This document shows positions 27,101 through 35,400 of a DNA stretch of 64,000 nt, one piece after another. A program made the position numbers and the translations under genes. The notes under the pieces are model-generated. The model was not told where the DNA came from, ran no database searches, and was given only the letters and a program-made list of their open reading frames with translations. This stretch comes from HGM04593 sp045657945 (GTDB lineage Bacteria > Bacteroidota > Bacteroidia > Bacteroidales > Bacteroidaceae): contig JAZOUB010000037.1 of the NCBI GenBank assembly GCA_045657945.1, positions 62,001 through 126,000 of the forward strand. The letters run 5' to 3'. Position 1 is the stretch's first letter. Every line of letters begins with the position of its first letter.

Positions 27101-27176
27101 CATAGTCCCTGCCATATACAGCTACATATCTACCGAACGGAAAGATAAAAAGAAAAAAGAGGAGGAAAGCAGATGA
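24129..27176 (+). CDS. RND-family multidrug efflux permease (AcrB/MexB-like)
   Basis: 1015 residues, the usual size. Twelve transmembrane helices in two halves with large periplasmic loops. The opening ISELSIRRPVLATVL is the family start. GLVVDDAIVMTENI in TM4 contains the paired Asp of the proton relay, and the second half has LIGLVAKNGILIVEFAN with the relay Lys. It uses the proton gradient to export hydrophobic or amphiphilic compounds. The motif set suits the hydrophobe/amphiphile group rather than heavy-metal pumps; the actual substrate is unknown. The last four bases overlap the following TolC gene (ATGA at 27173). Confidence 0.95.
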   Translation: MNISELSIRRPVLATVLTIIIVIFGFIGYNALGVREYPSVDNPIISVSCSYAGANAEVIESQITEPLEQNINGIPGIRSISSVSQQGQCRITVEFELSVDLETAANDVRDKVSRAQRYLPRDCDPPTVSKADADATPILMIAIQSSKRTLLELSEIADLTVKEQLQTIPDVSSVQIWGEKRYSMRLRLDPTKLAAHGLTPVDVKNAINQENVELPSGSIEGNTVELTLRTMGQMHTAEEFNNIILKKSGRNVIRISDIGYAELAPADEKSYMKMNGVPMVGVAVIPQPGANHIEIADAVYERMEQMEKDLPDDIEYTYSFDNTKFIRASIDEVKSTIYEAFILVIIIIFLFLRDWRVTLVPCIVIPVSLIGAFFVMYVAGFSINVLTMLAIVLSVGLVVDDAIVMTENIYIRIEQGMRPLKAGIEGSKEIFFAVISTTITLIAVFLPIVFMEGTSGRLFREFSFVVAGSVVISSFAALTFTPMIATKILKRRKEQKWLYRKTEPFFTGLNKVYYNSLNAFLKVRWVAIPILAITFVLINIYWNEIPAETAPMEDRSQITINTRAAEGASYDFISTYTEEITSIVDSIIPDAAAVTSRVSSGSGNIRITLKDIDQRDYTQMEAAERLTAAIAGKTKARAFVQQQSSFGGRRGSMPVQYVIQAISAEKLQEVLPEFLQRVHDNPTFKMADVDLKFTNPETRVYINRDKAGILGASVRDVAETLQYGLSGQRMGYFHMNGKQYEIIGQINRQQRNTPSSVKSIYIRCDNGNMVQLENFVDFVESVAPPKLYHYNRFLSATISAGLAEGKTIGDGLDEMDKIAEEVLDDTFRTALTGESKEFRESSSSLMFAFILALVLIYLILAAQFESFKDPFIIMLTVPLAVAGALIFMKNNDITMNVFSQIGIIMLIGLVAKNGILIVEFANMKQKEGESKMEAIKNASLQRLRPILMTSLSTVLGLIPLMFANGEGANQRIAMGTAVVGGMIVSTILTMFIVPAIYSYISTERKDKKKKEEESR

Positions 27177-28489
27177 AACGGTTAATATTTACAATAATTG
27201 CAATAGTGACCTTTGTATTCAACGCAGATGCGCAGACATATACCCTGAGCGAATGCTTGAAGAGGGGTCTGGAGAACAACTACTCTTTGCGCATCACACG
27301 CAATAACGAGGAGATAGCGCACAACAACGCGACACTCTCAAACGCAGGCCTGTTGCCCACCGTGGACATCGCGGCCGGTTACAACGGCTCACTCGGCGGC
27401 AACAGTTCAAAGTTGCGCTTGACGGGAGATGTTGAAAACAACGGCAACAGTTTCGACAACAGCATAAGTGCCGGAGTGGATGTGAACTGGACCATCTTCG
27501 ACGGTTTCAAAGCCAGCACCACATACAAGCAACTCAAGGAGATGGAGAAGAAGGGCGAGACCGAAACGCGCCTTGCCATTGAGGATTTCATTGCCGGCCT
27601 CACCGCCGAGTATTACAACTTCCTGCAGCAGCGTCTGCGACTGAACAACTACTACAATGCCGTGCTGCTTTCAAAGGAACGCCTGCGCATTGTCGAGGAA
27701 CGCTACAATATCGGTAGTTTCTCGCGCCTTGATTACCAGCAGGCGAAGGTGGATTTCAATGCCGACAGTGCCCAGTACATCAAGCAGCAGGAGGTGGTGA
27801 TTACATCACGCATCGCACTGAACGAGATGATGGCTATAGAACAGGTATATACCCCTATCACAACCATTGAGACAACCATTGAAATAGACAGCACACTCGA
27901 TTTCATCCATCTGTGGAACAGCATGCTTGAAAACAATGCCGAACTGGTGATTGCCGACCACAACAGAGCCATCACCCAACTCGACTACAAGAAAGTACTT
28001 TCACGCAACTACCCCTATCTCAAGCTGAATGCAGGCTATGACTATGCCTACAACGACTATGGCAAAGGGGCATACATTCACCGCAACGGATGGGGAGGCA
28101 ACGCATCGTTAACCATAGGCTTCAACATCTGGGACGGCAACCGTCGACGCGAGAAACGCAATGCACAGATTGCCATAGAGAATGGCAAACTGCAACGCGA
28201 GAGGCTCGTGCTCTCCCTGAAGGCTGTCCTGGGCAACATGTGGCAAGCATACCAGAACAACCTGCAGCTACTGAACCTTGAGAAACTGAATGTAGTCACA
28301 GCACGCGAGAACCATGAGATTGCCAAGGAGCGTTATATGCTTGGCGACCTCTCGGGTATTGAGATGCGAGAGGCACAGCAGAGTCTCCTGCAGGCCGAAG
28401 AACGACTGCTCTCTGTTGAATATGACACCAAGATATGCGAAATCTCCCTCTTGCTCATCAGCGGAGAGATTAGCCGTTACCTTGAATAA
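27173..28489 (+). CDS. TolC-family outer membrane channel of the RND operon
   Basis: 438 residues. Signal peptide ending VFNADAQ, then two TolC repeats (YTLSECLKRGLENNYSLRI; IGSFSRLDYQQAKVDFNADSA; LGDLSGIEMREAQQSLLQAEE). It completes the tripartite pump with the two upstream genes and is translationally coupled by a four-base overlap with the permease gene. Confidence 0.93.
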   Translation: MKRLIFTIIAIVTFVFNADAQTYTLSECLKRGLENNYSLRITRNNEEIAHNNATLSNAGLLPTVDIAAGYNGSLGGNSSKLRLTGDVENNGNSFDNSISAGVDVNWTIFDGFKASTTYKQLKEMEKKGETETRLAIEDFIAGLTAEYYNFLQQRLRLNNYYNAVLLSKERLRIVEERYNIGSFSRLDYQQAKVDFNADSAQYIKQQEVVITSRIALNEMMAIEQVYTPITTIETTIEIDSTLDFIHLWNSMLENNAELVIADHNRAITQLDYKKVLSRNYPYLKLNAGYDYAYNDYGKGAYIHRNGWGGNASLTIGFNIWDGNRRREKRNAQIAIENGKLQRERLVLSLKAVLGNMWQAYQNNLQLLNLEKLNVVTARENHEIAKERYMLGDLSGIEMREAQQSLLQAEERLLSVEYDTKICEISLLLISGEISRYLE

Positions 28490-28505
28490 CAACAACATCG
28501 CGCAG

Positions 28506-28532
28506 AAGTTACAGACATTTTTTGTAACTTTG
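28506..28532 (+). promoter_or_regulatory. Promoter -7 element overlapped by an inverted repeat, before the TonB-dependent receptor gene
   Basis: TAACTTTG at 28525-28532 is an exact -7 match. The same bases form the right arm of a perfect 8-base dyad (AAGTTACA at 28506-28513 with TGTAACTT at 28523-28530). This could be an operator covering the promoter, or the tail structure of the efflux operon. Confidence 0.45.
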
Positions 28533-28575
28533 CGCCCCGAATTCAAATTTTAAATAAAAAACATACTATAACATA

Positions 28576-31062
28576 ATGAAGAAAATACTGCTTGCACTTT
28601 TGTTCATTTCACCACTAAGCCTTTTGGCACAGGTGACAGGAACTGTACGAGGCATAATAATTGAAGACGAGACCGACGAGGCATTACCATTTGTAACCAT
28701 AGCATTGACCCCGGAAGGAAACAGTGCTCCAACAACCGGTTGCAGCACCGAAGAAAACGGTTCCTTCCGTCTCGACAATGTAAAAGCCGGCAAATACACC
28801 TTGACAGCATCATTCGTCGGCTACCTTGACTACAGCCACACAGTGACAATATCTGCCGCAAGCAGCAATGTCAACTTGGGAGAAATAAGGCTCAAGAGTG
28901 ACCGCAAGCTATTGAAAGAGGTCACTGTTACCGAACAACGTTCACAGATGAGCTTTGAGATAGACAAGCGAGTATTCACCGTTGACCAGAGCCTTGCCAC
29001 AACAGGCGGTTCGGCAAGTGATGTCCTTGCCGAGATTCCATCGGTCGAGGTTGACAATGAGGGAACTGTATCCCTGCGTGGCAGCGAGAGCGTGACAGTG
29101 TGGATAAACGGCAAGGCAAGCGGACTCACCAGCGATAACCAGGGCGACATTCTGCAGCAACTGCCCGCCGGTTCAATCGAGAAGATCGAAGTCATCACCA
29201 ACCCATCGGCAAAACATTCGCCTGAGGGAACTGCCGGTATCATCAACATCGTCCTCAAGCGTGACCGCAAGGCGGGATACTATGGCAGCGTGCAGGGTGG
29301 CATGGACTCAAGGCTTGGATACAATGCCGGTGGAAACGTCAACTACAGCAGCGGCAAGTTCGACGCATACGTTGGTCTCAACTACCGCAATATGCGATTC
29401 GAGAACGAGGGAATAACTGACACAAAGTACTATGGTTCTAACCAGTATCAGCAACAGACAAACATCGGCAGCCACAATCCCAACAACATTTTCGGACGTG
29501 CCGGATTGACCTGGCGCTTCACAGAGAAAGATGAGATATATACCAATGTGATGGGAATGTTCGGCGGTGGCAGACATAACAACTCCATTTCGGCAGTGAG
29601 TGGTCCTTTGAACAGCGACGGCACATACGCCGACCCTACACAGAGCATGACCCGCACCACCACACAAAAGGGCAAGCCAACAATGTACAACGTGGAGCTT
29701 GGCTACACACACCGCTGGAGCGACAGCCATTTCCTTGATTTCTCAGTGGGACATCACCAATGGTCACAGCAGCGTAATGCCGAATACCGACAGACTACCG
29801 AGTTCTTTGGTGTTGACACAACCACAATGAGCTCATATCAGTTCCAGGACGGACAGAACAGGAACAACAATACCGAGATAAAACTCGACTACGAGTACAA
29901 GATAAACGAGAACCACCGCATTGAGGCAGGTTACAAGGGTGACATCTCGGACGACAGAAGCCCCGTAATCACATACACCGACGAGGCACACACGCAGCTC
30001 GATACAATGTTGTACAACCAGTTCCGCTACAAGCAGAACATACAGGCGCTGTACGCGACCTATTCGGGCAGAATAGGCAAGTTCGGTTACCAGGTTGGTC
30101 TGCGTGGAGAGTACTGGAATGTAAAGACACAATCCTATGGATATGAACAGGAGCAGAAAGGAAATATTCCGGACTACACATCGAACAATTTCTTCAAGCT
30201 GTTCCCGAGTGCATTCGTAAGCTATGAGATAAGTAAAGGACAGGAGATTCAGGTGAACTACACACGCCGTCTGCGCCGTCCTTGGGGCGGACAGCTCAAC
30301 AGTTTCCAGAACATCAGCGACTCAACAAACATCTCGTTCGGTAACCCCGGCCTGACACCCGAGTATTCGAATGCCTACGAACTCAACTACCTCAAGAATT
30401 GGGAGGACCACACCCTCTCACTCTCGAGCTACTACCGTACAACCGACGATGTCATAGAGCGCATAAGCTACAGCGGTATCGGCAAGGTAATCTATACCAC
30501 ACATGAGAATGTCGCAAAAACGCAGTCGGCCGGTCTGGAGATTGTGAGCAAAAACAGACTGTTCAAGGCACTTGACCTTACCACAACCGTCAACTTGTTC
30601 TACTACAAACTCGATGCATTCAGCTACATCATCAATGGACAGACCATCACAGGCGATGCCGATGAGAACTTCTCATGGAATGCCCGAATGACAGCCAACA
30701 TCATGCTCCCTTGGGGTATTTCAATGCAAGCAACAGGCCGTTACGATGCCAAGCGCATTGTGGCACAGGGTTACCGCGAACCAAGCTACTCGCTCGACCT
30801 TGGACTGCGCAAGATGTTCAACCAGCACTGGAGCCTCAGCATCAATGCACGCGACATTCTTGATTCACGCGGCAGAAAGACCATCACAGAAAACGACAGT
30901 TTCTACCGTTACTCCAAGAACTCACACGGTGGCCGCACATTCGGTTTCACCCTTACATACAGTTTCGGTAACATGAAAGCAAAGAAGCCAAATCCCAAGC
31001 AGATGCAGGATATGCAGAACGGCGGCGGATATGACGAGATGGGCGGAATGGGCGAGATGTAA
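28576..31062 (+). CDS. TonB-dependent outer membrane receptor with N-terminal carboxypeptidase-regulatory-like domain
   Basis: 828 residues. A signal peptide (ending SPLSLLAQ) is followed by a CarboxypepD_reg-like beta-sandwich (residues ~20-110: EALPFVTIAL, GSFRLDNVKAGKYTL), a plug domain (SDVLAEIPSVEVDNEGTVSLRG, then IEKIEVITNPSA) and an OMP_b-brl_3-type 14-22 strand barrel. The C-terminus after the last strand is a Met/Gly/Asn-rich tail (MQDMQNGGGYDEMGGMG). It is not a SusC (no SusD beside it) and belongs to the shorter Bacteroidetes receptors whose ligands include iron-siderophore or peptides; the ligand is unknown. It lies 86 bases after the RND operon with its own promoter. Confidence 0.87.
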   Translation: MKKILLALLFISPLSLLAQVTGTVRGIIIEDETDEALPFVTIALTPEGNSAPTTGCSTEENGSFRLDNVKAGKYTLTASFVGYLDYSHTVTISAASSNVNLGEIRLKSDRKLLKEVTVTEQRSQMSFEIDKRVFTVDQSLATTGGSASDVLAEIPSVEVDNEGTVSLRGSESVTVWINGKASGLTSDNQGDILQQLPAGSIEKIEVITNPSAKHSPEGTAGIINIVLKRDRKAGYYGSVQGGMDSRLGYNAGGNVNYSSGKFDAYVGLNYRNMRFENEGITDTKYYGSNQYQQQTNIGSHNPNNIFGRAGLTWRFTEKDEIYTNVMGMFGGGRHNNSISAVSGPLNSDGTYADPTQSMTRTTTQKGKPTMYNVELGYTHRWSDSHFLDFSVGHHQWSQQRNAEYRQTTEFFGVDTTTMSSYQFQDGQNRNNNTEIKLDYEYKINENHRIEAGYKGDISDDRSPVITYTDEAHTQLDTMLYNQFRYKQNIQALYATYSGRIGKFGYQVGLRGEYWNVKTQSYGYEQEQKGNIPDYTSNNFFKLFPSAFVSYEISKGQEIQVNYTRRLRRPWGGQLNSFQNISDSTNISFGNPGLTPEYSNAYELNYLKNWEDHTLSLSSYYRTTDDVIERISYSGIGKVIYTTHENVAKTQSAGLEIVSKNRLFKALDLTTTVNLFYYKLDAFSYIINGQTITGDADENFSWNARMTANIMLPWGISMQATGRYDAKRIVAQGYREPSYSLDLGLRKMFNQHWSLSINARDILDSRGRKTITENDSFYRYSKNSHGGRTFGFTLTYSFGNMKAKKPNPKQMQDMQNGGGYDEMGGMGEM

Positions 31063-31082
31063 TAATCGGACAAGAACGCTAT

Positions 31083-31127
31083 ACGGCAAATGGCAGAAAC
31101 GAAACTTTCTGTCATTTGCCGTTTTTT
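31083..31127 (+). terminator. Terminator after the TonB-dependent receptor gene
   Basis: Long stem ACGGCAAATGGCAGAAA with TTTCTGTCATTTGCCGT (one mismatch), six-base loop, followed by a T run. Confidence 0.9.
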
Positions 31128-31212
31128 GTTGAAAAATATTTCCTCTTTTCATAAATGTTTACGAAATTTGGCGACAAATGATAAACTTTTACAACACTTA
31201 AAAGACCATAAT

Positions 31213-33066
31213 ATGGCAGACACAGCAAAAACACAGAAGGTTGACCAGATTGTAGTCCGTTTCTCGGGCGACTCGGGCGACGGTATGCAGTTGGCCGGCA
31301 ACATCTTCTCAACAATTTCAGCGACTGTCGGAAACGACATCTGTACATTCCCCGACTACCCTGCCGACATTCGCGCTCCGCAAGGAGTACTTACAGGCGT
31401 ATCTGGTTTCCAGGTACACATTGGAGCAGACAAGGTACTGACCCCCGGTGACGAGTGCGATGTACTGGTGGCAATGAACCCGGCAGCACTGAAGACACAG
31501 CACAAGCATTGCAAGCCAACCGGCGCAATCATCATTGACATAGACTCATTTACCGAGAAGGACCTTGCAAAGGCCGAGTTCAAGACCGATGACCCCATTG
31601 CCGAACTTGGCATCACTTGCGAGGTTGTTCCCTGTCCCATAACATCGCTTTGCCAGGCAACACTTGCCGACAGCGGAATGGACAACAAGAGCATACTGCG
31701 TTGCAAGAACATGCTTGCACTTGGACTGGTATGCTGGATATATGACCGCGACCTTGCACTTGCAGAGAACATGCTCCGTGCAAAATTCGCGAAAAAGCCC
31801 GATGTTGCCGAGGCCAACATCAAGGTACTGCGTGCCGGATATGACATGGGACACAACACCCACACATCAATCTCGCACACATACAGCGTTGAGAGCGACC
31901 GCGAGAAGAAGAAAGGCCGCTACATGGACATCAACGGCAACAAGGCTACGGCATACGGACTTATCGCAGCTGCCGAAAAGGCAGGCATGAGACTCTTCCT
32001 GGGTTCATACCCCATCACCCCTGCAACTGACATCCTGCACGAGCTTGCCAAGCACAAGTCAATGGGTGTCATAACCATGCAGGCCGAGGACGAGATTGCC
32101 GGCTGCGCATCGGCTGTGGGTGCAGCATATGCAGGTGCACTCGCATGCACATCGACATCGGGTCCCGGTATCTGTCTCAAGAGTGAGGCCATAAACCTTG
32201 CAGTTATTACAGAGTTACCACTTGTCATCATTGATGTACAGCGCGGAGGCCCATCTACAGGACTTCCCACAAAGAGCGAACAGACCGACCTGTTGCAGGC
32301 ACTCTATGGCCGCAACGGCGAAAGCCCGATTCCCGTGATTGCAGCAACATCACCGACCGACTGTTTCGACGCGGCATTCAATGCCTGCAAAATTGCGGTT
32401 GAGCGCATGACCCCTGTCATCCTGCTCACCGACGCATTCATTGCCAACGGCTCGGCAGCATGGAAGCTGCCCGACATCAGCACATACCCGGCCATTACTC
32501 CACCATATGTGAATGATGATGTGAAAGAGGGCTGGAGTCCATACAAACGCAATCCCGAGACCGATGTCCGCTACTGGGCCGTTCCCGGAACTCCCGGTTT
32601 CACACACCGCATCGGCGGACTTGAGAAGAGCGCGGCGACAGGCGCCATCAGCAACGACCCTGCCAACCACCACAACATGGTTGAGACACGCGCACGCAAG
32701 GTTGCGAAGATTGCCGAGAGCCTGCCACCGTTGCAGGTGGAGGGCTTCGAGGATGCCGACCTGCTCATCGTTGGTTTCGGTGGCACATACGGTCACTTGT
32801 GCGAGACCATGCAGCAGATGAACGCCGAGGGCAAGAAGGTTGCATTGGCACACTTCCGCTACATCAACCCGCTGCCGGCAAACACAGCAGATGTCCTGCG
32901 CCGCTACAAGAAGATTGTGGTTGCCGAGCAGAACATGGGACAGTTCGCAGGCTATCTGCGCACAAGAATAGACGGCATAGAGTTGCAGCAGTACAACGAG
33001 GTCAAGGGACAGCCATTCGTGGTTGCCGACCTTGTCAAGGAATTCACTAAAATTATGGAGGGATAA
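31213..33066 (+). CDS. korA: 2-oxoacid:acceptor (ferredoxin) oxidoreductase, fused gamma-alpha subunit
   Basis: 617 residues. The N-terminal gamma domain (residues ~10-190) opens with VRFSGDSGDGMQLAGNI. The alpha/pyrimidine-binding part follows: GSYPITPATDILHELA, then QAEDEIAGCASAVGAAYAGALACTSTSG across residues ~285-320, and RGGPSTGLPTKSEQ. It pairs with KorB to convert 2-oxoglutarate (or a related 2-oxoacid) and CoA into the acyl-CoA, CO2 and reduced ferredoxin. The ATG at 31213 is chosen; upstream in-frame codons overlap the terminator. korB begins four bases after the stop. Confidence 0.93.
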   Translation: MADTAKTQKVDQIVVRFSGDSGDGMQLAGNIFSTISATVGNDICTFPDYPADIRAPQGVLTGVSGFQVHIGADKVLTPGDECDVLVAMNPAALKTQHKHCKPTGAIIIDIDSFTEKDLAKAEFKTDDPIAELGITCEVVPCPITSLCQATLADSGMDNKSILRCKNMLALGLVCWIYDRDLALAENMLRAKFAKKPDVAEANIKVLRAGYDMGHNTHTSISHTYSVESDREKKKGRYMDINGNKATAYGLIAAAEKAGMRLFLGSYPITPATDILHELAKHKSMGVITMQAEDEIAGCASAVGAAYAGALACTSTSGPGICLKSEAINLAVITELPLVIIDVQRGGPSTGLPTKSEQTDLLQALYGRNGESPIPVIAATSPTDCFDAAFNACKIAVERMTPVILLTDAFIANGSAAWKLPDISTYPAITPPYVNDDVKEGWSPYKRNPETDVRYWAVPGTPGFTHRIGGLEKSAATGAISNDPANHHNMVETRARKVAKIAESLPPLQVEGFEDADLLIVGFGGTYGHLCETMQQMNAEGKKVALAHFRYINPLPANTADVLRRYKKIVVAEQNMGQFAGYLRTRIDGIELQQYNEVKGQPFVVADLVKEFTKIMEG

Positions 33067-33070
33067 GACT

Positions 33071-34075
33071 ATGAGCGACTATACAGCACAGGATTATAAG
33101 TTCGGACAGCCACGTTGGTGTCCGGGTTGTGGCGACCACTCTTTTTTGGGTGCCCTGCACAAGGCAATGAGCGAACTGGGAGTTGCCCCACATGACATTG
33201 CAGTAATTTCGGGTATCGGCTGTTCATCACGCCTGCCCTACTACATGAACACATACGGTTTCCACACCATCCATGGCCGTTCAGCTGCCATTGCCACCGG
33301 CGCAAAGGTAGCCAACCCGAATCTTACAATCTGGCAGATTTCGGGCGACGGCGACGGACTTGCCATTGGCGGTAACCATTTCATACATGCAGTAAGACGC
33401 AACATCGACCTTAACATGATATTGCTCAACAACCGCATATATGGCCTCACAAAGGGACAGTATTCACCGACATCGGTACGCGGTTTTGTGAGCAAGTCAT
33501 CGCCCTATGGCACAGTGGAAGACCCATTCCGTCCTGCCGAGCTTTGTTTTGGCGCACGAGGTAATTTCTTCGCACGCTGCGTTGCCACCGACCTGCAGGC
33601 AGCTGTGGGATGCCTCAAGGCTGCAGCACAGCACAAGGGGGCATCGGTTGTAGAGGTATTGCAGAACTGCGTAATCTTCAACAACGGCACTCACGAGAGT
33701 GTCTACACCAAGGAGGGACGCGCAAAGAATGCCATCTACCTTGAGCATGGCAAGCCCATGATTTTTGGCGAGAACAAGGAGTTCGGCCTCATGCAGGAAG
33801 GCTTTGGCCTCAAGGTGGTCAGAATTGGCGAGAATGGCATTACCGAGAACGACATACTTGTCCATGACGCACACTGCAAGGACACCACCCTGCACCTGAA
33901 ACTGGCACTCATGGAAGGCCCCGACTTCCCGATAGCATTGGGCGTCATACGCGATGTTGAGGCAATGACCTACAACGATGCCGTCCATGCACAGATAGAG
34001 GAGGTGAAGGCAGCAAAACCATACCACACATTCAACGAGCTTCTTGAGACAAACGAGACTTGGGAGATAAAGTAG
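33071..34075 (+). CDS. korB: 2-oxoacid:ferredoxin oxidoreductase beta subunit (thiamine diphosphate binding)
   Basis: 334 residues. WCPGCGDHSFLGAL near the N-terminus holds the characteristic Cys pair. GIGCSSRLPYYMNTYGFHTIHGR is the conserved TPP-pocket stretch, and the GDGDGLAIGGNHF motif with NNRIYGLTKGQ downstream binds Mg-thiamine diphosphate. Together with the upstream gamma-alpha chain it makes the complete enzyme; no separate delta ferredoxin subunit is present, so an external ferredoxin is expected. Upstream frame beginnings within korA are rejected in favour of this ATG. Confidence 0.93.
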   Translation: MSDYTAQDYKFGQPRWCPGCGDHSFLGALHKAMSELGVAPHDIAVISGIGCSSRLPYYMNTYGFHTIHGRSAAIATGAKVANPNLTIWQISGDGDGLAIGGNHFIHAVRRNIDLNMILLNNRIYGLTKGQYSPTSVRGFVSKSSPYGTVEDPFRPAELCFGARGNFFARCVATDLQAAVGCLKAAAQHKGASVVEVLQNCVIFNNGTHESVYTKEGRAKNAIYLEHGKPMIFGENKEFGLMQEGFGLKVVRIGENGITENDILVHDAHCKDTTLHLKLALMEGPDFPIALGVIRDVEAMTYNDAVHAQIEEVKAAKPYHTFNELLETNETWEIK

Positions 34076-34096
34076 CACACTGATTTCAAGGGATAA

Positions 34097-35119
34097 ATGA
34101 ATATCGCGAAGAGACTCCTTATTGCACTATTGTTACTTCATATTGGGAACAATAGTGCAATTGCCCAGACACAGGGTAATGATGGATATACCAATTCTAT
34201 TGCCGGTAAAGAAATTCGTTCTTTAGATGAGATTTATGACAATGAATCATTGGACGAAATGACAAGGGAGGTAATCGTTCAAAAATATGTTGAAAGAATC
34301 TCTTTCCCCGTGGACCACTGTTGGTTGCATCCCATTCCCAAGCCCAAAAACATCATCAATTATTTTGAAGGTGTCCCGGAAGAAGCCATAGCATTGGACA
34401 GTTGGCACTTCTGCTCGGAGGAAGGAGGAAGTAGTAAGGCCTATGTTGACAAGTTCAACATGGCCGTAAAAATGTTGCAGCTCTACAGTGAAGGCAAGTT
34501 GAAGACATTTCCTAAAGAAGAAATATACAGCTCATTTTTCTCCATATACAATACCAAATCAATGCTTGAGAGCGAAGGGTATTATTGCAATGGTGCAATT
34601 CAGGAACTTCTATGCTATAGACTTATGGAACAAGTTGTAAGGCTATGTCCTGACATAAGGTTACTGACAGACATGATCTCAAATGATGGCAAGGTTGCCA
34701 TTATTGACCTGAAGAAGGAGTTCGAGAATTATCCGGGATATTACCAGCCACTGTACAACATGGTCCTCTTCACCAATGCAGATGGAGAAAAGCACTTGTT
34801 TTCAAACAGCGCGAACCGTGTATACATAATAGAGTACAACGGCGAATGCGGTTATTTACTGTCAAATCATGCTTCATATCCAAACAGGAGAAACTACAAC
34901 TATCTCGCATGTTCAATAATCACCGAGTATGGGGAGTACATTCCAGTTGAAAACAACAAGGCAAATTGGGAATGGAATAAAATTAATGGAATTGCAATAT
35001 TCAACCCAAAGGATTTGAGTTGGAAAAAATGCACACAGAATGGGGATTTATATCATCAGATTGAAGGAACACCAACCCTGTATCTTGATATAGAAAACCT
35101 GGAATTCTTCTCCAGATAA
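34097..35119 (+). CDS. Secreted protein of unknown function
   Basis: 340 residues. A signal peptide (LLIALLLLHIGNNSAIAQ) is followed by no domain I can name. Charged and aromatic residues are even, with no repeats; several Cys (at SWHFCSEE, YYCNGAIQ, ELLCYRL, RLCPDI, GECGYLL) suggest disulfides. It starts 21 bases after korB without an evident promoter, yet its third-position composition is visibly more AT-rich than korAB, so the operon link may be recent. A terminator closes it. Confidence 0.7.
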   Translation: MNIAKRLLIALLLLHIGNNSAIAQTQGNDGYTNSIAGKEIRSLDEIYDNESLDEMTREVIVQKYVERISFPVDHCWLHPIPKPKNIINYFEGVPEEAIALDSWHFCSEEGGSSKAYVDKFNMAVKMLQLYSEGKLKTFPKEEIYSSFFSIYNTKSMLESEGYYCNGAIQELLCYRLMEQVVRLCPDIRLLTDMISNDGKVAIIDLKKEFENYPGYYQPLYNMVLFTNADGEKHLFSNSANRVYIIEYNGECGYLLSNHASYPNRRNYNYLACSIITEYGEYIPVENNKANWEWNKINGIAIFNPKDLSWKKCTQNGDLYHQIEGTPTLYLDIENLEFFSR

Positions 35120-35130
35120 GAACGAATCAC

Positions 35131-35173
35131 AAAACAACGACAGGAACAGATAAAAATCCTGCCGTTGTTTTTT
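35131..35173 (+). terminator. Terminator after the secreted unknown gene
   Basis: AACAACGACAGGA pairs with TCCTGCCGTTGTT (one mismatch) around a ten-base loop and is followed by six T. Confidence 0.88.
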
Positions 35174-35256
35174 GTCCTGTAGCTTATCATCCGCTTTTAA
35201 CAATTTGGCCCGAAGAAAAATTCTTTAAAAATGTTTTACGAAATAAAATATTTGTA

Positions 35257-35264
35257 TATTTTTG
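35257..35264 (+). promoter_or_regulatory. -7 element of the susC-susD locus
   Basis: TATTTTTG matches TAnnTTTG. It leaves a leader of about 130 bases before the SusC-type gene. No anti-sigma or ECF-sigma gene is adjacent. Confidence 0.45.
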
Positions 35265-35345
35265 AAGTTGCATAAACGGGTAGCAACCACCCGATTCTTG
35301 ACAAAATGTAATGTGATTTTATAAAAAAAGAATAATTTTATAACT

Positions 35346-35386
35346 AAGGAGGAGCATATGCACAACGTGCGATGCATAAATCCTCC
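35346..35386 (+). promoter_or_regulatory. Leader hairpin burying a strong Shine-Dalgarno upstream of susC
   Basis: AAGGAGGAG at 35346-35354 is a near-ideal ribosome-binding site, rare in this phylum. GGAGGA (35348-35353) can pair with TCCTCC (35381-35386), GCAT with ATGC, and GCAC with GTGC around the loop AAC (35364-35366). The folded leader would hide the site. Confidence 0.6.
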
Positions 35387-35399
35387 AAAATTTAAATAA
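35358..35399 (+). CDS. Possible 13-codon leader peptide before susC
   Basis: ATG at 35358 lies four bases after AAGGAGGAG. The frame reads MHNVRCINPPKFK and ends with TAA at 35397-35399, one base before the susC ATG. It contains a Pro-Pro pair. Translation of this frame would open or close the leader hairpin and could be coupled to susC. It is too short for any homology judgement, so only the signals support it. Confidence 0.35.
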   Translation: MHNVRCINPPKFK

Positions 35400-35400
35400 T

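Noticed and set aside
24129..28489. Idea that the RND operon is a heavy-metal (CusA-type) exporter
   Set aside because: The permease is 1015 residues with AcrB-like hydrophobe/amphiphile landmarks; metal-binding Met clusters are not evident.
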